Source of the DNA: an uncultured Mediterraneibacter sp.
GTDB taxonomy: Bacteria > Bacillota > Clostridia > Lachnospirales > Lachnospiraceae
Length of the DNA stretch: 41,467 bases
NCBI GenBank assembly: GCA_944376695.1
Contig: CALWDM010000023.1
Span: forward strand, 1 to 41,467
Reading direction: 5' to 3'
Made by a program: the position numbers and the translations under genes
Shown: piece after piece, positions 1 through 8,300 of the stretch
Position numbering within the stretch: the first letter of the stretch is position 1
How the letters are laid out: every line of letters begins with the position of its first letter
Notes under the pieces: model-generated
Seen by the model: the letters and a program-made list of their open reading frames with translations, nothing else
Database searches by the model: none
What the model was told of the DNA's origin: nothing

Positions 1-326
1 GCTGCTCTCTTCTCTTTCTTATTCATCTTGAAGGAGTAGTCTCTCGGAACCGGAGCGAATACTACGCCGCCGCCTGTCCACTGCGGAGCTCTTGTTGAAC
101 CCTGTCTTGCGTGGCCTGTTCCTTTCTGTCTCCACGGTTTTCTTCCGCCGCCGGAAACTTCAGAACGTGTCTTAGCTTTCTGTGTTCCCTGACGATTGTT
201 TGCAAGCTGATTTACAACTGCCATGTGTACCAGGTGCTCGTTTACCTCAACACCGAATACAGCATCATTCAGTTCGATGGTATCAACTTCTTTACCTTCG
301 ATATTGTAAACAGATACTTTTGCCAT
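1..326 (-). CDS. rplD: 50S ribosomal protein L4 (uL4), 3' part outside window
   Basis: This is the N-terminal 108 residues of ribosomal protein L4, which binds 23S rRNA and lines the exit tunnel; in some bacteria L4 also represses its own S10 operon. The protein starts [14 protein letters not shown] and contains the L4 signature region [19 protein letters not shown], both visible in the translation. The ATG at 326 follows a GAAAGGAGGAACACACAG ribosome binding site. It lies 30 bp downstream of rplC in the order rpsJ-rplC-rplD that opens the S10 operon. The gene runs off the left edge, so the C-terminal half cannot be judged. Confidence 0.97.
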   Translation of the reverse strand, partial: MAKVSVYNIEGKEVDTIELNDAVFGVEVNEHLVHMAVVNQLANNRQGTQKAKTRSEVSGGGRKPWRQKGTGHARQGSTRAPQWTGGGVVFAPVPRDYSFKMNKKEKRA

Positions 327-356
327 CTGTGTGTTCCTCCTTTCTTATTGTCACCC

Positions 357-1040
357 TTAGCAGCTCTTAACGGATTCTTTGATCGTTACGAGGCATTTCT
401 TCGGTCCCGGTACAGAACCTTTGATCAGGAGCAGGTTGTTCTCTGCGTCTACTCTTACGACCTCGAGGTTCTGGACTGTGATCTTCTTGTTACCCATCTG
501 TCCGGGCATCTTCTTTCCTTTGAATACCTTGCTCGGATCGGATGCAGCACCGTTAGAACCAGCGTGACGGTGGAACTTGGAACCGTGTGTCATAGGTCCT
601 CTGCTCTGTCCGTGGCGCTTGATCGCACCCTGGAAGCCTTTACCTTTGGAGATCGCTGTCGCGTCGATGTGGTCGCCCACTGCGAAGATATCAGCCTTGA
701 TCTCCTGAGCCAGAGCATATTCCTCTGCATTGTCAAATCTGAACTCTTTTACATATCTCTTTCCGGAAACGCCTGCCTTGTCGAAGTGTCCCTTCTCAGC
801 TTTTGTCACACCGTTTCTGTGTGCGATCTGCTTTTTGCCGCTTCCGTCTTTTGTGACGATCTTCTCTTTCTTGTCAACGAATCCGACCTGTACAGCTTTG
901 TAGCCGTCGTTCTCAACTGTCTTCACCTGTGTTACCACGCACGGGCCAGCCTGAAGGACTGTTACCGGGATCAGACTTCCGTCTTCGTTGTTGAAGATCT
1001 GAGTCATACCAACTTTTGTAGCTAAGATAGCTTTCTTCAT
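357..1040 (-). CDS. rplC: 50S ribosomal protein L3 (uL3)
   Basis: Ribosomal protein L3, 227 residues, an early-assembly 23S rRNA binding protein near the peptidyl transferase centre. It starts [16 protein letters not shown], the conserved L3 N-terminus, and has the conserved central stretch [20 protein letters not shown] with the downstream [17 protein letters not shown]. Length is close to the usual bacterial L3 (about 205-215) with a slightly longer C-terminal tail. The ATG at 1040 follows CAGGAGGTAATCATA, an ideal ribosome binding site. It is the second gene of the S10 operon, 90 bp after rpsJ and 30 bp before rplD. Confidence 0.98.
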   Translation of the reverse strand: MKKAILATKVGMTQIFNNEDGSLIPVTVLQAGPCVVTQVKTVENDGYKAVQVGFVDKKEKIVTKDGSGKKQIAHRNGVTKAEKGHFDKAGVSGKRYVKEFRFDNAEEYALAQEIKADIFAVGDHIDATAISKGKGFQGAIKRHGQSRGPMTHGSKFHRHAGSNGAASDPSKVFKGKKMPGQMGNKKITVQNLEVVRVDAENNLLLIKGSVPGPKKCLVTIKESVKSC

Positions 1041-1067
1041 TATGATTACCTCCTGTGATTTACAGCG

Positions 1068-1098
1068 GAGCGCTCATGCGCTCATCCTAAATGTTAGG
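1068..1098 (-). promoter_or_regulatory. Two small hairpins in the rpsJ-rplC spacer
   Basis: The 90-bp spacer between rpsJ and rplC holds two perfect inverted repeats: GAGCGC-TCAT-GCGCTC (1068-1083) and CCTAA-ATG-TTAGG (1086-1098). Neither is followed by a U-run in the direction of transcription, so they do not look like terminators. They may be RNA-processing or translational-control structures ahead of rplC; that is inference. Confidence 0.35.
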
Positions 1099-1130
1099 AC
1101 GTTACTGCTCTAATAATGTAGATGTCCGTC

Positions 1131-1448
1131 TTATTTGGACTTCATTTTGATATCAATGTACACACCTGCCGGCATTTCCAGTCTGGAAAGTGCGTCGACC
1201 GTCTTCTGGGTCGGTGTGATGATATCGATCAGTCTTTTATGAGTTCTCTGCTCGAACTGCTCTCTGGAGTCTTTGTACTTGTGTACTGCTCTCAGGATTG
1301 TCACTACCTCTTTCTTAGTCGGCAGCGGCACCGGTCCGCTCACCTGTGAACCGTTCTTTTTTACAGTTTCGATGATTTTCTTTGCGGATGCATCAACGAG
1401 CTGATGATCATACGCTTTCAGTGTGATTCTCATTACTTGACTTGCCAT
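1131..1448 (-). CDS. rpsJ: 30S ribosomal protein S10 (uS10)
   Basis: Ribosomal protein S10, 105 residues, a 30S head protein that also serves as NusE in transcription antitermination. The translation contains [35 protein letters not shown] and the C-terminal block [15 protein letters not shown], all hallmarks of S10. The start was set at the ATG at 1448 ([15 protein letters not shown]), which follows AAAAGGAGGCGAC; the open frame continues upstream to 1697, but that part lies in the leader and is unlike any S10. It is the first gene of the S10 operon. Confidence 0.97.
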   Translation of the reverse strand: MASQVMRITLKAYDHQLVDASAKKIIETVKKNGSQVSGPVPLPTKKEVVTILRAVHKYKDSREQFEQRTHKRLIDIITPTQKTVDALSRLEMPAGVYIDIKMKSK

Positions 1449-1720
1449 AAAAAAAGTCGCCTCCTTTTCGTACTTGTAACTCAGTACGACAAGCGGTGAC
1501 TGTACACTCTCCCGTGTGTGTCGTGAGAAACATACACGGCGCTCCCGTCCCTTCAACTCGCGCGGTGGTCTGATCCATGCGCAGAAACGAGATACTGTTG
1601 TGATTCGTACAGTGACTTGTCGCCAGTTTCCTAACTTGACATTCGCTCCACGGAAAACCCGCCATTGCTTATTTTTTCGCTCCGGCGGCAACCTCACGCT
1701 TCATCGCTATCATGCCACAG
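1449..1720 (-). promoter_or_regulatory. Long structured 5' leader of the S10 operon
   Basis: About 270 nt separate the promoter from rpsJ. In transcript orientation the leader can form a closed multi-branch fold: CGACAAG (1616-1622) pairs with CUUGUCG (1487-1493), and just inside it ACUGUAC (1607-1613) pairs with GUACAGU (1499-1505). The enclosed region contains a 9-bp helix with one mismatch (1512-1538, CCGUGUAUG with CACACACGG). A further hairpin CGUACU/AGUACG (1469-1488) lies next to the ribosome binding site and overlaps the outer stem by two bases. Known biology: S10 operon leaders are autogenous control sites, for example for L4 in gammaproteobacteria. Inference: this is an r-protein-binding leader. 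No intrinsic terminator is seen in it. Confidence 0.6.
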
Positions 1721-1727
1721 CCCCATT

Positions 1728-1756
1728 AGTATAAAAGATTCAGGAATTTATTTCAA
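1728..1756 (-). promoter_or_regulatory. S10 operon promoter with A/T-rich UP-like region
   Basis: On the minus strand a -35 box TTGAAA (1751-1756) and a -10 box TATACT (1728-1733) are separated by exactly 17 bp. Upstream of the -35 (about 1757-1805) the strand is rich in A- and T-tracts, the pattern of an UP element that binds the RNA polymerase alpha subunit at strong ribosomal promoters. Transcription would start near 1721. Confidence 0.75.
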
Positions 1757-1870
1757 GTAGTTTTTACTAAAAATTGTATTTTTTTAAGTACAATCTTTTT
1801 TTTACTTCTAAAAGGATACCCCTCGATTAAAATCCAGGCGTCAGTGCGGAAGTCCCGCCTCTCCTGAACA

Positions 1871-1919
1871 TAAAAAGACCAATATGTTCCAGGCAGCATT
1901 TTCCGGAACATATCAGCCT
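1871..1919 (-). terminator. Intrinsic terminator of the phospholipase gene
   Basis: Inverted repeat ATATGTTCC/GGAACATAT (1882-1890 with 1905-1913), extendable with mismatches, is followed on the minus strand by GGTCTTTTTATG. It sits about 40 bp past the stop codon of the gene that ends at 1958 and insulates the S10 operon promoter downstream. Confidence 0.8.
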
Positions 1920-1957
1920 TTTATTCAAACCCAAAATTTAACAGATCGGTATATTAT

Positions 1958-3421
1958 TTAGAGCTTTACTAATTGGAAAAACGAACGGCTAAGATCCATA
2001 AAGCCCATACTCAGCGAAGCGCCATTTGATGCATTGCCATCATATCTGAGCATATAATTGCTGTCTTTATTGCTGCGGATCAAATACCCCAGCGTTTTTC
2101 TGTCTTCAATTTTCCAATACTGATTATCTGCTCTTGTATTTGCCACTGTGACAACTCGTTTACTGCCATTCGCATCATCCCATGTGAGGACCTTGCCATC
2201 AATCACATTGACGATCTGATAAGCATCTTTGCCTTTCTCATAAACCAGATCCCACTGTTGTTGCTGCTGACCGTTCCACTGCCAGAGACTTGTCTTCCCG
2301 TCACTTTTCATATTGTTGTCCACAACCATCTGCGGCGAGCTGACGAGATAGATTTTATACCTCCCCATCTCATCTGTATCAATCAGGTAATCGTTACATT
2401 TGATAATACCATCTATCAGACGTGCACCTGGGAAATCCGCTGCCACAATCCCAGTTTTTGAAACGCCCTTATTATCTACAAGATTTGCAAATAGCGTGTT
2501 AATTCCTTCAAATGCAATGCTGGACAGCTCTCCCGCCTGTCCCACACGCGGAAAGTCCGGATAATAAGAGGCGAATGCCGGTTCCGTAAGACCTGTCAGA
2601 AGCCTGGGTGCGCCAGTCTGTGGACTGGAATGTCCGCTTGCTGCGAAATACGGCATAACACCTGCCGAACCTGCACTCAGATGATTCAGCGTGACTCCGC
2701 TGTTCATAACATCCACCTTTTTCGCATGTTCCTTTACTTTTTCCCATTTCGAATACAAATCCCAATTTGTCCCGAGATCGTAGTAATCCTGCGTATCTAC
2801 ATCTCGATAGTTCAAGCCATATACATTCAACGACAGCACATCCGATAAAAGCACCAGCTTGCCTCTCATACTTCCCAGAGTAGGATCCTTTTCCCCGGTA
2901 GGCTTCCAGAAAAGATTCTGATAACGTTTATAATATGTATCAAACACCGTCTTCATCTGAGGATCTGACGCACTGCTGTTTTCCTGTTTCAGCCGCATAA
3001 TGATCGTTTCTCCCGGGTGCTGCTGAAGAAAGCTCTGTACCGTTTTAAGCACATCCTCAAGATCATACCCTAAATATACAATTCCATGATGCAGCGGAAA
3101 ACCAGTATCCGCATATTTCACGCGGATATCAATATAACGAATTCCGCTATCTAACTGCTGCTGAAGATTCATCGTCTGTGTCCGGGTATTATCCACAAAA
3201 CTGAGGTTACTGCGATGTGACATCGAATCATGCGTTCCCGGAATAGACAATTCACTCAATCGGGCATTATCTCTAAGCCCGCTCATCCAATCTGCATTGT
3301 TCGAAGCCTGCTGTTCCTCGTGATAATACGCAGTGTCATAGTGTGCAGAAACTTTTTCCACCGGCAGCACCGCCAAAACAAGAGCCGCTGCTATTATGGT
3401 AATGCTTCTCCATTTTTTCAT
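1958..3421 (-). CDS. Secreted phosphatidylinositol-specific phospholipase C with ricin-type lectin tail
   Basis: A predicted 487-residue secreted PI-PLC, which would cleave phosphatidylinositol or glycosyl-PI lipids outside the cell. Residues 1-26 form a signal peptide (KKW, hydrophobic run, VSA-H). The PI-PLC X domain follows: LSELSIPGTHDSM holds the first catalytic His (about 64), SGIRYIDIRVKY is the substrate-site strand, and PLHHGIVYLG holds the second catalytic His (about 111/112). Residues about 352-487 look like a beta-trefoil ricin-type lectin with QQQQWDLV and NQYWKIED repeats. The start at 3421 was chosen over an upstream in-frame ATG because AAGGAGAAAGTACTTT precedes it and the signal peptide begins there. 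Base composition looks more AT-rich than the flanking genes by eye, perhaps a sign of transfer. It is a single-gene transcript. Confidence 0.88.
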   Translation of the reverse strand: MKKWRSITIIAAALVLAVLPVEKVSAHYDTAYYHEEQQASNNADWMSGLRDNARLSELSIPGTHDSMSHRSNLSFVDNTRTQTMNLQQQLDSGIRYIDIRVKYADTGFPLHHGIVYLGYDLEDVLKTVQSFLQQHPGETIIMRLKQENSSASDPQMKTVFDTYYKRYQNLFWKPTGEKDPTLGSMRGKLVLLSDVLSLNVYGLNYRDVDTQDYYDLGTNWDLYSKWEKVKEHAKKVDVMNSGVTLNHLSAGSAGVMPYFAASGHSSPQTGAPRLLTGLTEPAFASYYPDFPRVGQAGELSSIAFEGINTLFANLVDNKGVSKTGIVAADFPGARLIDGIIKCNDYLIDTDEMGRYKIYLVSSPQMVVDNNMKSDGKTSLWQWNGQQQQQWDLVYEKGKDAYQIVNVIDGKVLTWDDANGSKRVVTVANTRADNQYWKIEDRKTLGYLIRSNKDSNYMLRYDGNASNGASLSMGFMDLSRSFFQLVKL

Positions 3422-3549
3422 AAAGTACTTTCTCCTTTCCTTGCCTTCACAAATCAGATTAATCATCTTTTTTGCTTTCTAAACCGAACCACTGACGAGC
3501 AGCCTAACAACTTCCGTCCTAGTATAAGTTCAGTTTTCCTTATAGATGA

Positions 3550-3579
3550 ACAGTACTATTTTTACCCGTCACTTGTCAA
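3550..3579 (-). promoter_or_regulatory. Promoter of the phospholipase gene
   Basis: Minus-strand -35 TTGACA (3574-3579) and -10 TACTGT (3550-3555) with an 18-bp spacer. The start would be near 3543, giving a 5' UTR of about 120 nt. Together with the plus-strand promoter at 3660-3688 this fills the 411-bp divergent gap 3422-3832. Confidence 0.6.
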
Positions 3580-3611
3580 TATTTCTTGATAAAAATTATC
3601 GATTTTTTATT

Positions 3612-3626
3612 TAAGCAATATGCTTA
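3612..3626. promoter_or_regulatory. Perfect inverted repeat between divergent promoters
   Basis: TAAGCA-ATA-TGCTTA is a perfect 6-3-6 inverted repeat lying between the two divergent promoters (33 bp from either -35 box). It is placed like an operator for a dimeric regulator that could control the phospholipase and MATE genes; no regulator gene is adjacent. Confidence 0.4.
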
Positions 3627-3659
3627 TATACATAAAAAGTTAATATCAGCTGAAACCAG

Positions 3660-3688
3660 TTGACTTTTATCCAATTTCAGATTATGAT
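3660..3688 (+). promoter_or_regulatory. Promoter of the MATE exporter gene
   Basis: Plus-strand -35 TTGACT (3660-3665) and -10 TATGAT (3683-3688) with a 17-bp spacer. Transcription would start near 3695, leaving a leader of about 138 nt before the ATG at 3833; no clear hairpin or terminator was seen in that leader. Confidence 0.65.
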
Positions 3689-3832
3689 TCCCGTTGACCA
3701 TTTGGAGTGATCATCAGAGATGGAAACAAAAAACAAGTCTGTGCCGCTGATGAGAAAATAAATATACAGAACTTCTGTGCTCAGAAGAAAATCGAATATC
3801 AGATACATCATCAAAGGAGTAAACTTATCGCT

Positions 3833-5191
3833 ATGAACTCACATGAACTTTTCACGAAAACTCCACCTGTTAAATTATTTTTCCTGGCCTCAATCCCCGG
3901 GGCGCTCAGCATGTTCGCCAGCGCTTTGTATTACACTCTGGACGGGATCTTTGTGGGACACTTCCTGGGAGAAACCGCTTTTGCCGCGCTGAATCTTGCC
4001 ATGCCGTTTGTGATCATCAACTTTTCTCTCGCCGACCTGATCGGCGTGGGCTCGGCAATCCCTATTTCTATCAGCCTCGGGAAAAAGCATAATGAGGAAG
4101 CCGACAATCTTTTTACCTGCGCCTGCCTCATGATCCTTGCCACCGGTGTACTGATCGGTGCCATCTTATTTGCGGCCGCGCCAGGGATGATCCGTCTGAT
4201 GGGCGCTGACGGAGATTTTGCGGATCTTGCCGTACAGTATTTAAGAGTGTATGCGCTCTGCTCTCCGCTGACAACGATCATTTTCGCCGTAGATAATTTC
4301 CTGCGCATCTGCGGTTATATCCGAGGCAGCCTGTTTATCAATCTTTTGATGTCCATAATGAGCGCTGTGCTGGAATTCCTTTTTCTCGGAGTATTCCGAT
4401 GGGGCATATGGGCGGCAGCTCTTGCTACATGTTCCGGCATGTTCATCTGCGCTGCTATTGCCTTTCTCCCCTTTTTACGGGGAAAGGCGGCACTTAAATT
4501 CTGCCGCCCGCATTTTACAGCCCGGCTGATCCGCCAGATCATCACCTGCGGAACTCCAAATTTTCTGAACAATATCGCCGGCAGGATCACTTCTATATTA
4601 ATGAATGTGATCCTGGTACGCCTTGGAGGGGAAATGGCTGTGTCCGTATATGGGATCCTTATGCTGGCAGAAGGGCTTATCCAGCCGCTCCTGTATGGAA
4701 TGTGCGACTCACTTCAGCCTGCGGTAGGATACAACTGGGGCGCGAAAAAATTCTCCCGGGTGCGCGCCATTGAAACATGCTGCTTTACAGCGAGCGGAAT
4801 CCTGTCCCTTTTGTCAGTATTGGTCATGGTTCTCTTTCCCGAACAGGCAGTCAGACTGTTTATCTCCGGCGCTGACAAAGATGTCCTCTCCATGGCAGTC
4901 ACAGCGCTCCGGCTGTTCAGCCTGACCTATATCACACGCTGGTTTTCTTTTGCTACTCAGAGCTATATGCTTGCCATAGAAAAACCTCTGCCCGCATCCC
5001 TGATCTCTGTTTCCACGGCTCTGGTTTTTCCCGTGATACTGATCGGCGCGCTCTGGCCGCTGGGTCTCACCGGCATCTGGCTCAATTTCGCCGGAACATC
5101 CGTCCTTGCTGCCGTCCTGTCAGCAGTCATCCTTTTGCGGCTGCGGCGGGAGCTTTCGCAGAAGGATGGAGCCGGCGCTCTCACCGTGTAA
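3833..5191 (+). CDS. MATE family multidrug/cation exporter
   Basis: A 452-residue polytopic membrane protein of the MATE family, which exports cationic compounds or drugs in exchange for Na+ or H+. It has the usual N-terminal MATE pattern (LFFLASIPGALSMFASALYYTLDGIFVGHFLG) and about 12 hydrophobic segments in two halves; length matches the family norm of about 450. PAVGYNWGAKKFSRV in the middle is the typical NYGAkk-like loop. The open frame begins at 3707, but the ATG at 3833 is preferred because AAAGGAG lies upstream and the protein then starts just before the first membrane segment. It stands alone on the plus strand, divergent from the phospholipase and convergent with the beta-helix gene. 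Substrate cannot be predicted. Confidence 0.92.
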   Translation: MNSHELFTKTPPVKLFFLASIPGALSMFASALYYTLDGIFVGHFLGETAFAALNLAMPFVIINFSLADLIGVGSAIPISISLGKKHNEEADNLFTCACLMILATGVLIGAILFAAAPGMIRLMGADGDFADLAVQYLRVYALCSPLTTIIFAVDNFLRICGYIRGSLFINLLMSIMSAVLEFLFLGVFRWGIWAAALATCSGMFICAAIAFLPFLRGKAALKFCRPHFTARLIRQIITCGTPNFLNNIAGRITSILMNVILVRLGGEMAVSVYGILMLAEGLIQPLLYGMCDSLQPAVGYNWGAKKFSRVRAIETCCFTASGILSLLSVLVMVLFPEQAVRLFISGADKDVLSMAVTALRLFSLTYITRWFSFATQSYMLAIEKPLPASLISVSTALVFPVILIGALWPLGLTGIWLNFAGTSVLAAVLSAVILLRLRRELSQKDGAGALTV

Positions 5192-5217
5192 ACTAAAAAA
5201 ACATTTTACCATATACA

Positions 5218-5267
5218 GCGAACTGCCTGCAGGTATTGATTGATTATCATCCCCGCAGGCGGTTCGC
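5218..5267. terminator. Hairpin between convergent genes
   Basis: A 13-bp stem with one G-T wobble (5218-5230 with 5255-5267, GCGAACTGCCTGC/GCAGGCGGTTCGC) lies between the convergent MATE and beta-helix genes. On the minus strand a TTTTTTT tract follows after about 18 nt; on the plus strand only scattered T residues follow. It probably serves as a shared bidirectional end signal. Confidence 0.5.
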
Positions 5268-5305
5268 CCTGATCTTATCCAGTTCTCTTCTGCTCTTTCC
5301 TGGTC

Positions 5306-8300
5306 TTAACTTTCTTTTTTCTTCCTTCTGACTGCGATGACCGCTCCTGCCGATACGAGCAGTGCTGCCGCCCATACGGAAAAATCAGCCGCATCGCCGG
5401 TCTGTACCGCCTTATCCCCTGCGTTCGCAGGATCATTGGCAGGCTTTTCTTCCGGTTTTACTTCCGGAGCCTGACCAGGCTCCTCTCCCGACGCTGAGAG
5501 AGTGCTGACAGTCAGAGCCTCGGACGACGTCTGGCTTCCCATCGCGTCATACGCGATCACAAGAATGCTGTACTCTCTTCCCGGCTCAAGCCCTGTGAGC
5601 GTACAGGCAGTCCCTTCTGTTACGTTCGCCTTTTCCACGCCGTCCACGAGAACTTTGTAGCCCACAACGCCGACATTGTCCTCTGACGCTGTCCAGGAAA
5701 TCGTGATACTGTTCTCAGTCTTTGCTTCAACTGTCGTATTTGTCGGCTTTGTCGGCGCTTCCTCATCTACGGTCCCCTGCGCCTCAGCCGTAGTGAACGC
5801 TGCCTCAGCCATTACCTCCGACCTGTTGCCCGATGTGTCTACCGCCTCAATTCTCACCGTATACGCTGTCGCCGCGTCCAGGCCTGTCAGCGTGTAAGTG
5901 AGCTCTGTCACAGGCTGATCGCCGTTTACCGGAGTCTCGCTGTCGCCGAGGTAAATGTTGTATCCGGCAACCGCAACGTTATCCGAAGCCTGCTCCCATG
6001 TCACTGCCGCGCTGTTTTCCGTGATGCCGGACACACTCACATTTTCCGGTGAGCTCGGTGCTGTTGTGTCGTCTGCCTGAACATCCATATATGTGATGAC
6101 CGGACTCACATGAAGAGACGGCTTTAATGCGTTTCCATTGGTTTTCGCAATCACACGGATATAATCTCCTGAGGTCACTTCAATCGAATTAAAGTCCGCC
6201 CAGTCTTCCGCCTGCACCTTACTTGTCTCCAATGTGACAGACTGTTTTTCCACGTCATTCACCAGAAGCGACAGTGTTACAGTCCCGCCCGAATTTCCGT
6301 CCTGTCTCAGGTACGGCTCACCATCCTTCACCGCAAAGGAAACCGTTCCTGTCTTCGGAGCGCGGAACGCCATCGCCGTGTATATATCTGTGTTTGGCGG
6401 CGCGGAGAGAAGCCCGTGGGTTTCTTCCGTGATCGGAGTCTCATGAGTCGGAGCGTCGACGCCCGGACCGTAATATGTATTGACCTGCCAGTTCGGGTAT
6501 GTGGAGTCATAACCTGCTATATTTCCCCATGCTCCGTCTTCGCCTGTCTTCATCTGTCCGAACCACACATTGCCCTGCTGCGGCCCCGCGTAATCCATAG
6601 TCCAGCTGTATTCATTTTTCTGCCGGATCGTATAATCCTTTGTATCGCCATTTTCCGCGGTAATGCGGAGGATCATGTTCTCTGCGATCTTATACAGACT
6701 ATCAGCGCGGACAGCTCCAGACGCATCTGTTCCGGCCACTACCTCGGCTGTTGCCGCTGGATCGACTGTTATATTTCCAAGAACTTCCGCCGCTGTTGTC
6801 GGGTTATTCTCCGTAAAGGGCACGTAGATCACACCGTTTTCTTCGTCCGTCATGTACATGCTCTCTATGAGGCTGCAGTTGGCGCTCATCGTAGTAACAG
6901 CCAGCTCTTCCGACGCTTCTGATGTATTCCCTTCCGCGTCGTAGGCTTTTACGCTGACCGTGTACTCTGTCCCTGCTTCCAGCCCGGTGATCTGGCACAC
7001 TGTCTCTTTCACATCAGCTTTTTCCTGGCCATTTACCAGAACTTTATATCCCGTCACACCTGTATCGTCTGTGGACGCTGTCCATGATACCGTAATGCTT
7101 TCATCCGTTCTCTCATCCACTTTCAGGCCTGTCGGCGCAGACGGCGGTGTTATGTCCCCGTCTCTTACGGTTGTGAAATCAGCGGATGCCTGATCAGATT
7201 TATTGCCAGCCGCATCGACCGCCTCGACAGATACCGTATATCCTGTCCCTGCTTCCAGGTCTGCCAGGCTGTAAGTCAGCTCTGTCACCAGATTCTCTCC
7301 GTTCAGCGGATCCCCGCTGTCCCCGAGATAGATGTTGTATCCCTCTACTCCGACATTGTCAATCGACTCATCCCAGGTCACTGTCGCTGTGTTTTTCTCA
7401 ATATCGGATACAGCCACATTCTTCGGCGCTCTCGGAGCGGTCGTATCGTCAGCAGCCACATCCTGATATTCGATCATCGGCGTGATATGGACGCTGCCCT
7501 TGCTCGGGCTGTCAATGTTAGCCGCCACTACGCGGATCCAGTCGCCCTGCTGCACTTCGATATCATTTAGAGCCGGGAATTCCGCCTTTTGTTTGCTTAC
7601 AGACATTTCACAGCTTTGCTTTTCCTCGCCGTTGACATAGAGCGTGATCTTCACGCTGCCGCCCGAATTGCCCTCCTGTCTCAGATACGGCTCATCATCC
7701 TTTACACTGAAATTGACGGTTCCTGATTTCGGCGCGCGGAACGCCATCGCTGTTCCTTCCGCTGTCGCCGTCTTAAGCGGCGTGGAGATCAGGCCGTGGA
7801 CATCATCGCCATAACCTGACGTTGTATTCTGAGCCGCGTCTACGCCTGGTCCATAATAGGTATCCAGCACCCAGTTCGGCCAGCCGTTTTTATCTACCGT
7901 GGTCATGTTCCGCCACTCACCGCCGGTCAGCGCCTGGGAGAACCATACATTGCCCTGCTGTCTGTGGACGTAATCTTTCGCCCACTGGTATGTATTTTTC
8001 TGTTTGATCGTATATTCATTGACGCTGTCCCTGCCATCGCTGATGCGAAGCTTCATACCCTCTGCTATTGCATCTGTATAGGCAATGGCATCTCCAGCCG
8101 CATCGACTACTGACACGATCGCCGTGTCATCTGTAGTCACGTTCATGATCACCTCTCCGGCTGTCGTCGGATTCTTATCAGTGAACGGGATGTAGATCAG
8201 CTTATTGTCCTCATCCGTCTCATCCGTCATGTACACAGTCGATCCAAGCCCGACTGACGGCACATCGCTCTCAGCCGCTCCGATCTCCGGTGTCGCCGTG

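Noticed and set aside
111-1025. A long open frame on the plus strand (304 codons) antisense to rplC and rplD
   Set aside because: It is a mirror of highly codon-biased ribosomal protein genes, has no ribosome binding site and no recognisable protein features.
1771-1802. ATTGTA/TACAAT hairpin followed by TTTTTTTT on the plus strand, terminator-like
   Set aside because: No plus-strand gene ends here; the A/T tracts are better explained as the UP-like region of the S10 promoter.
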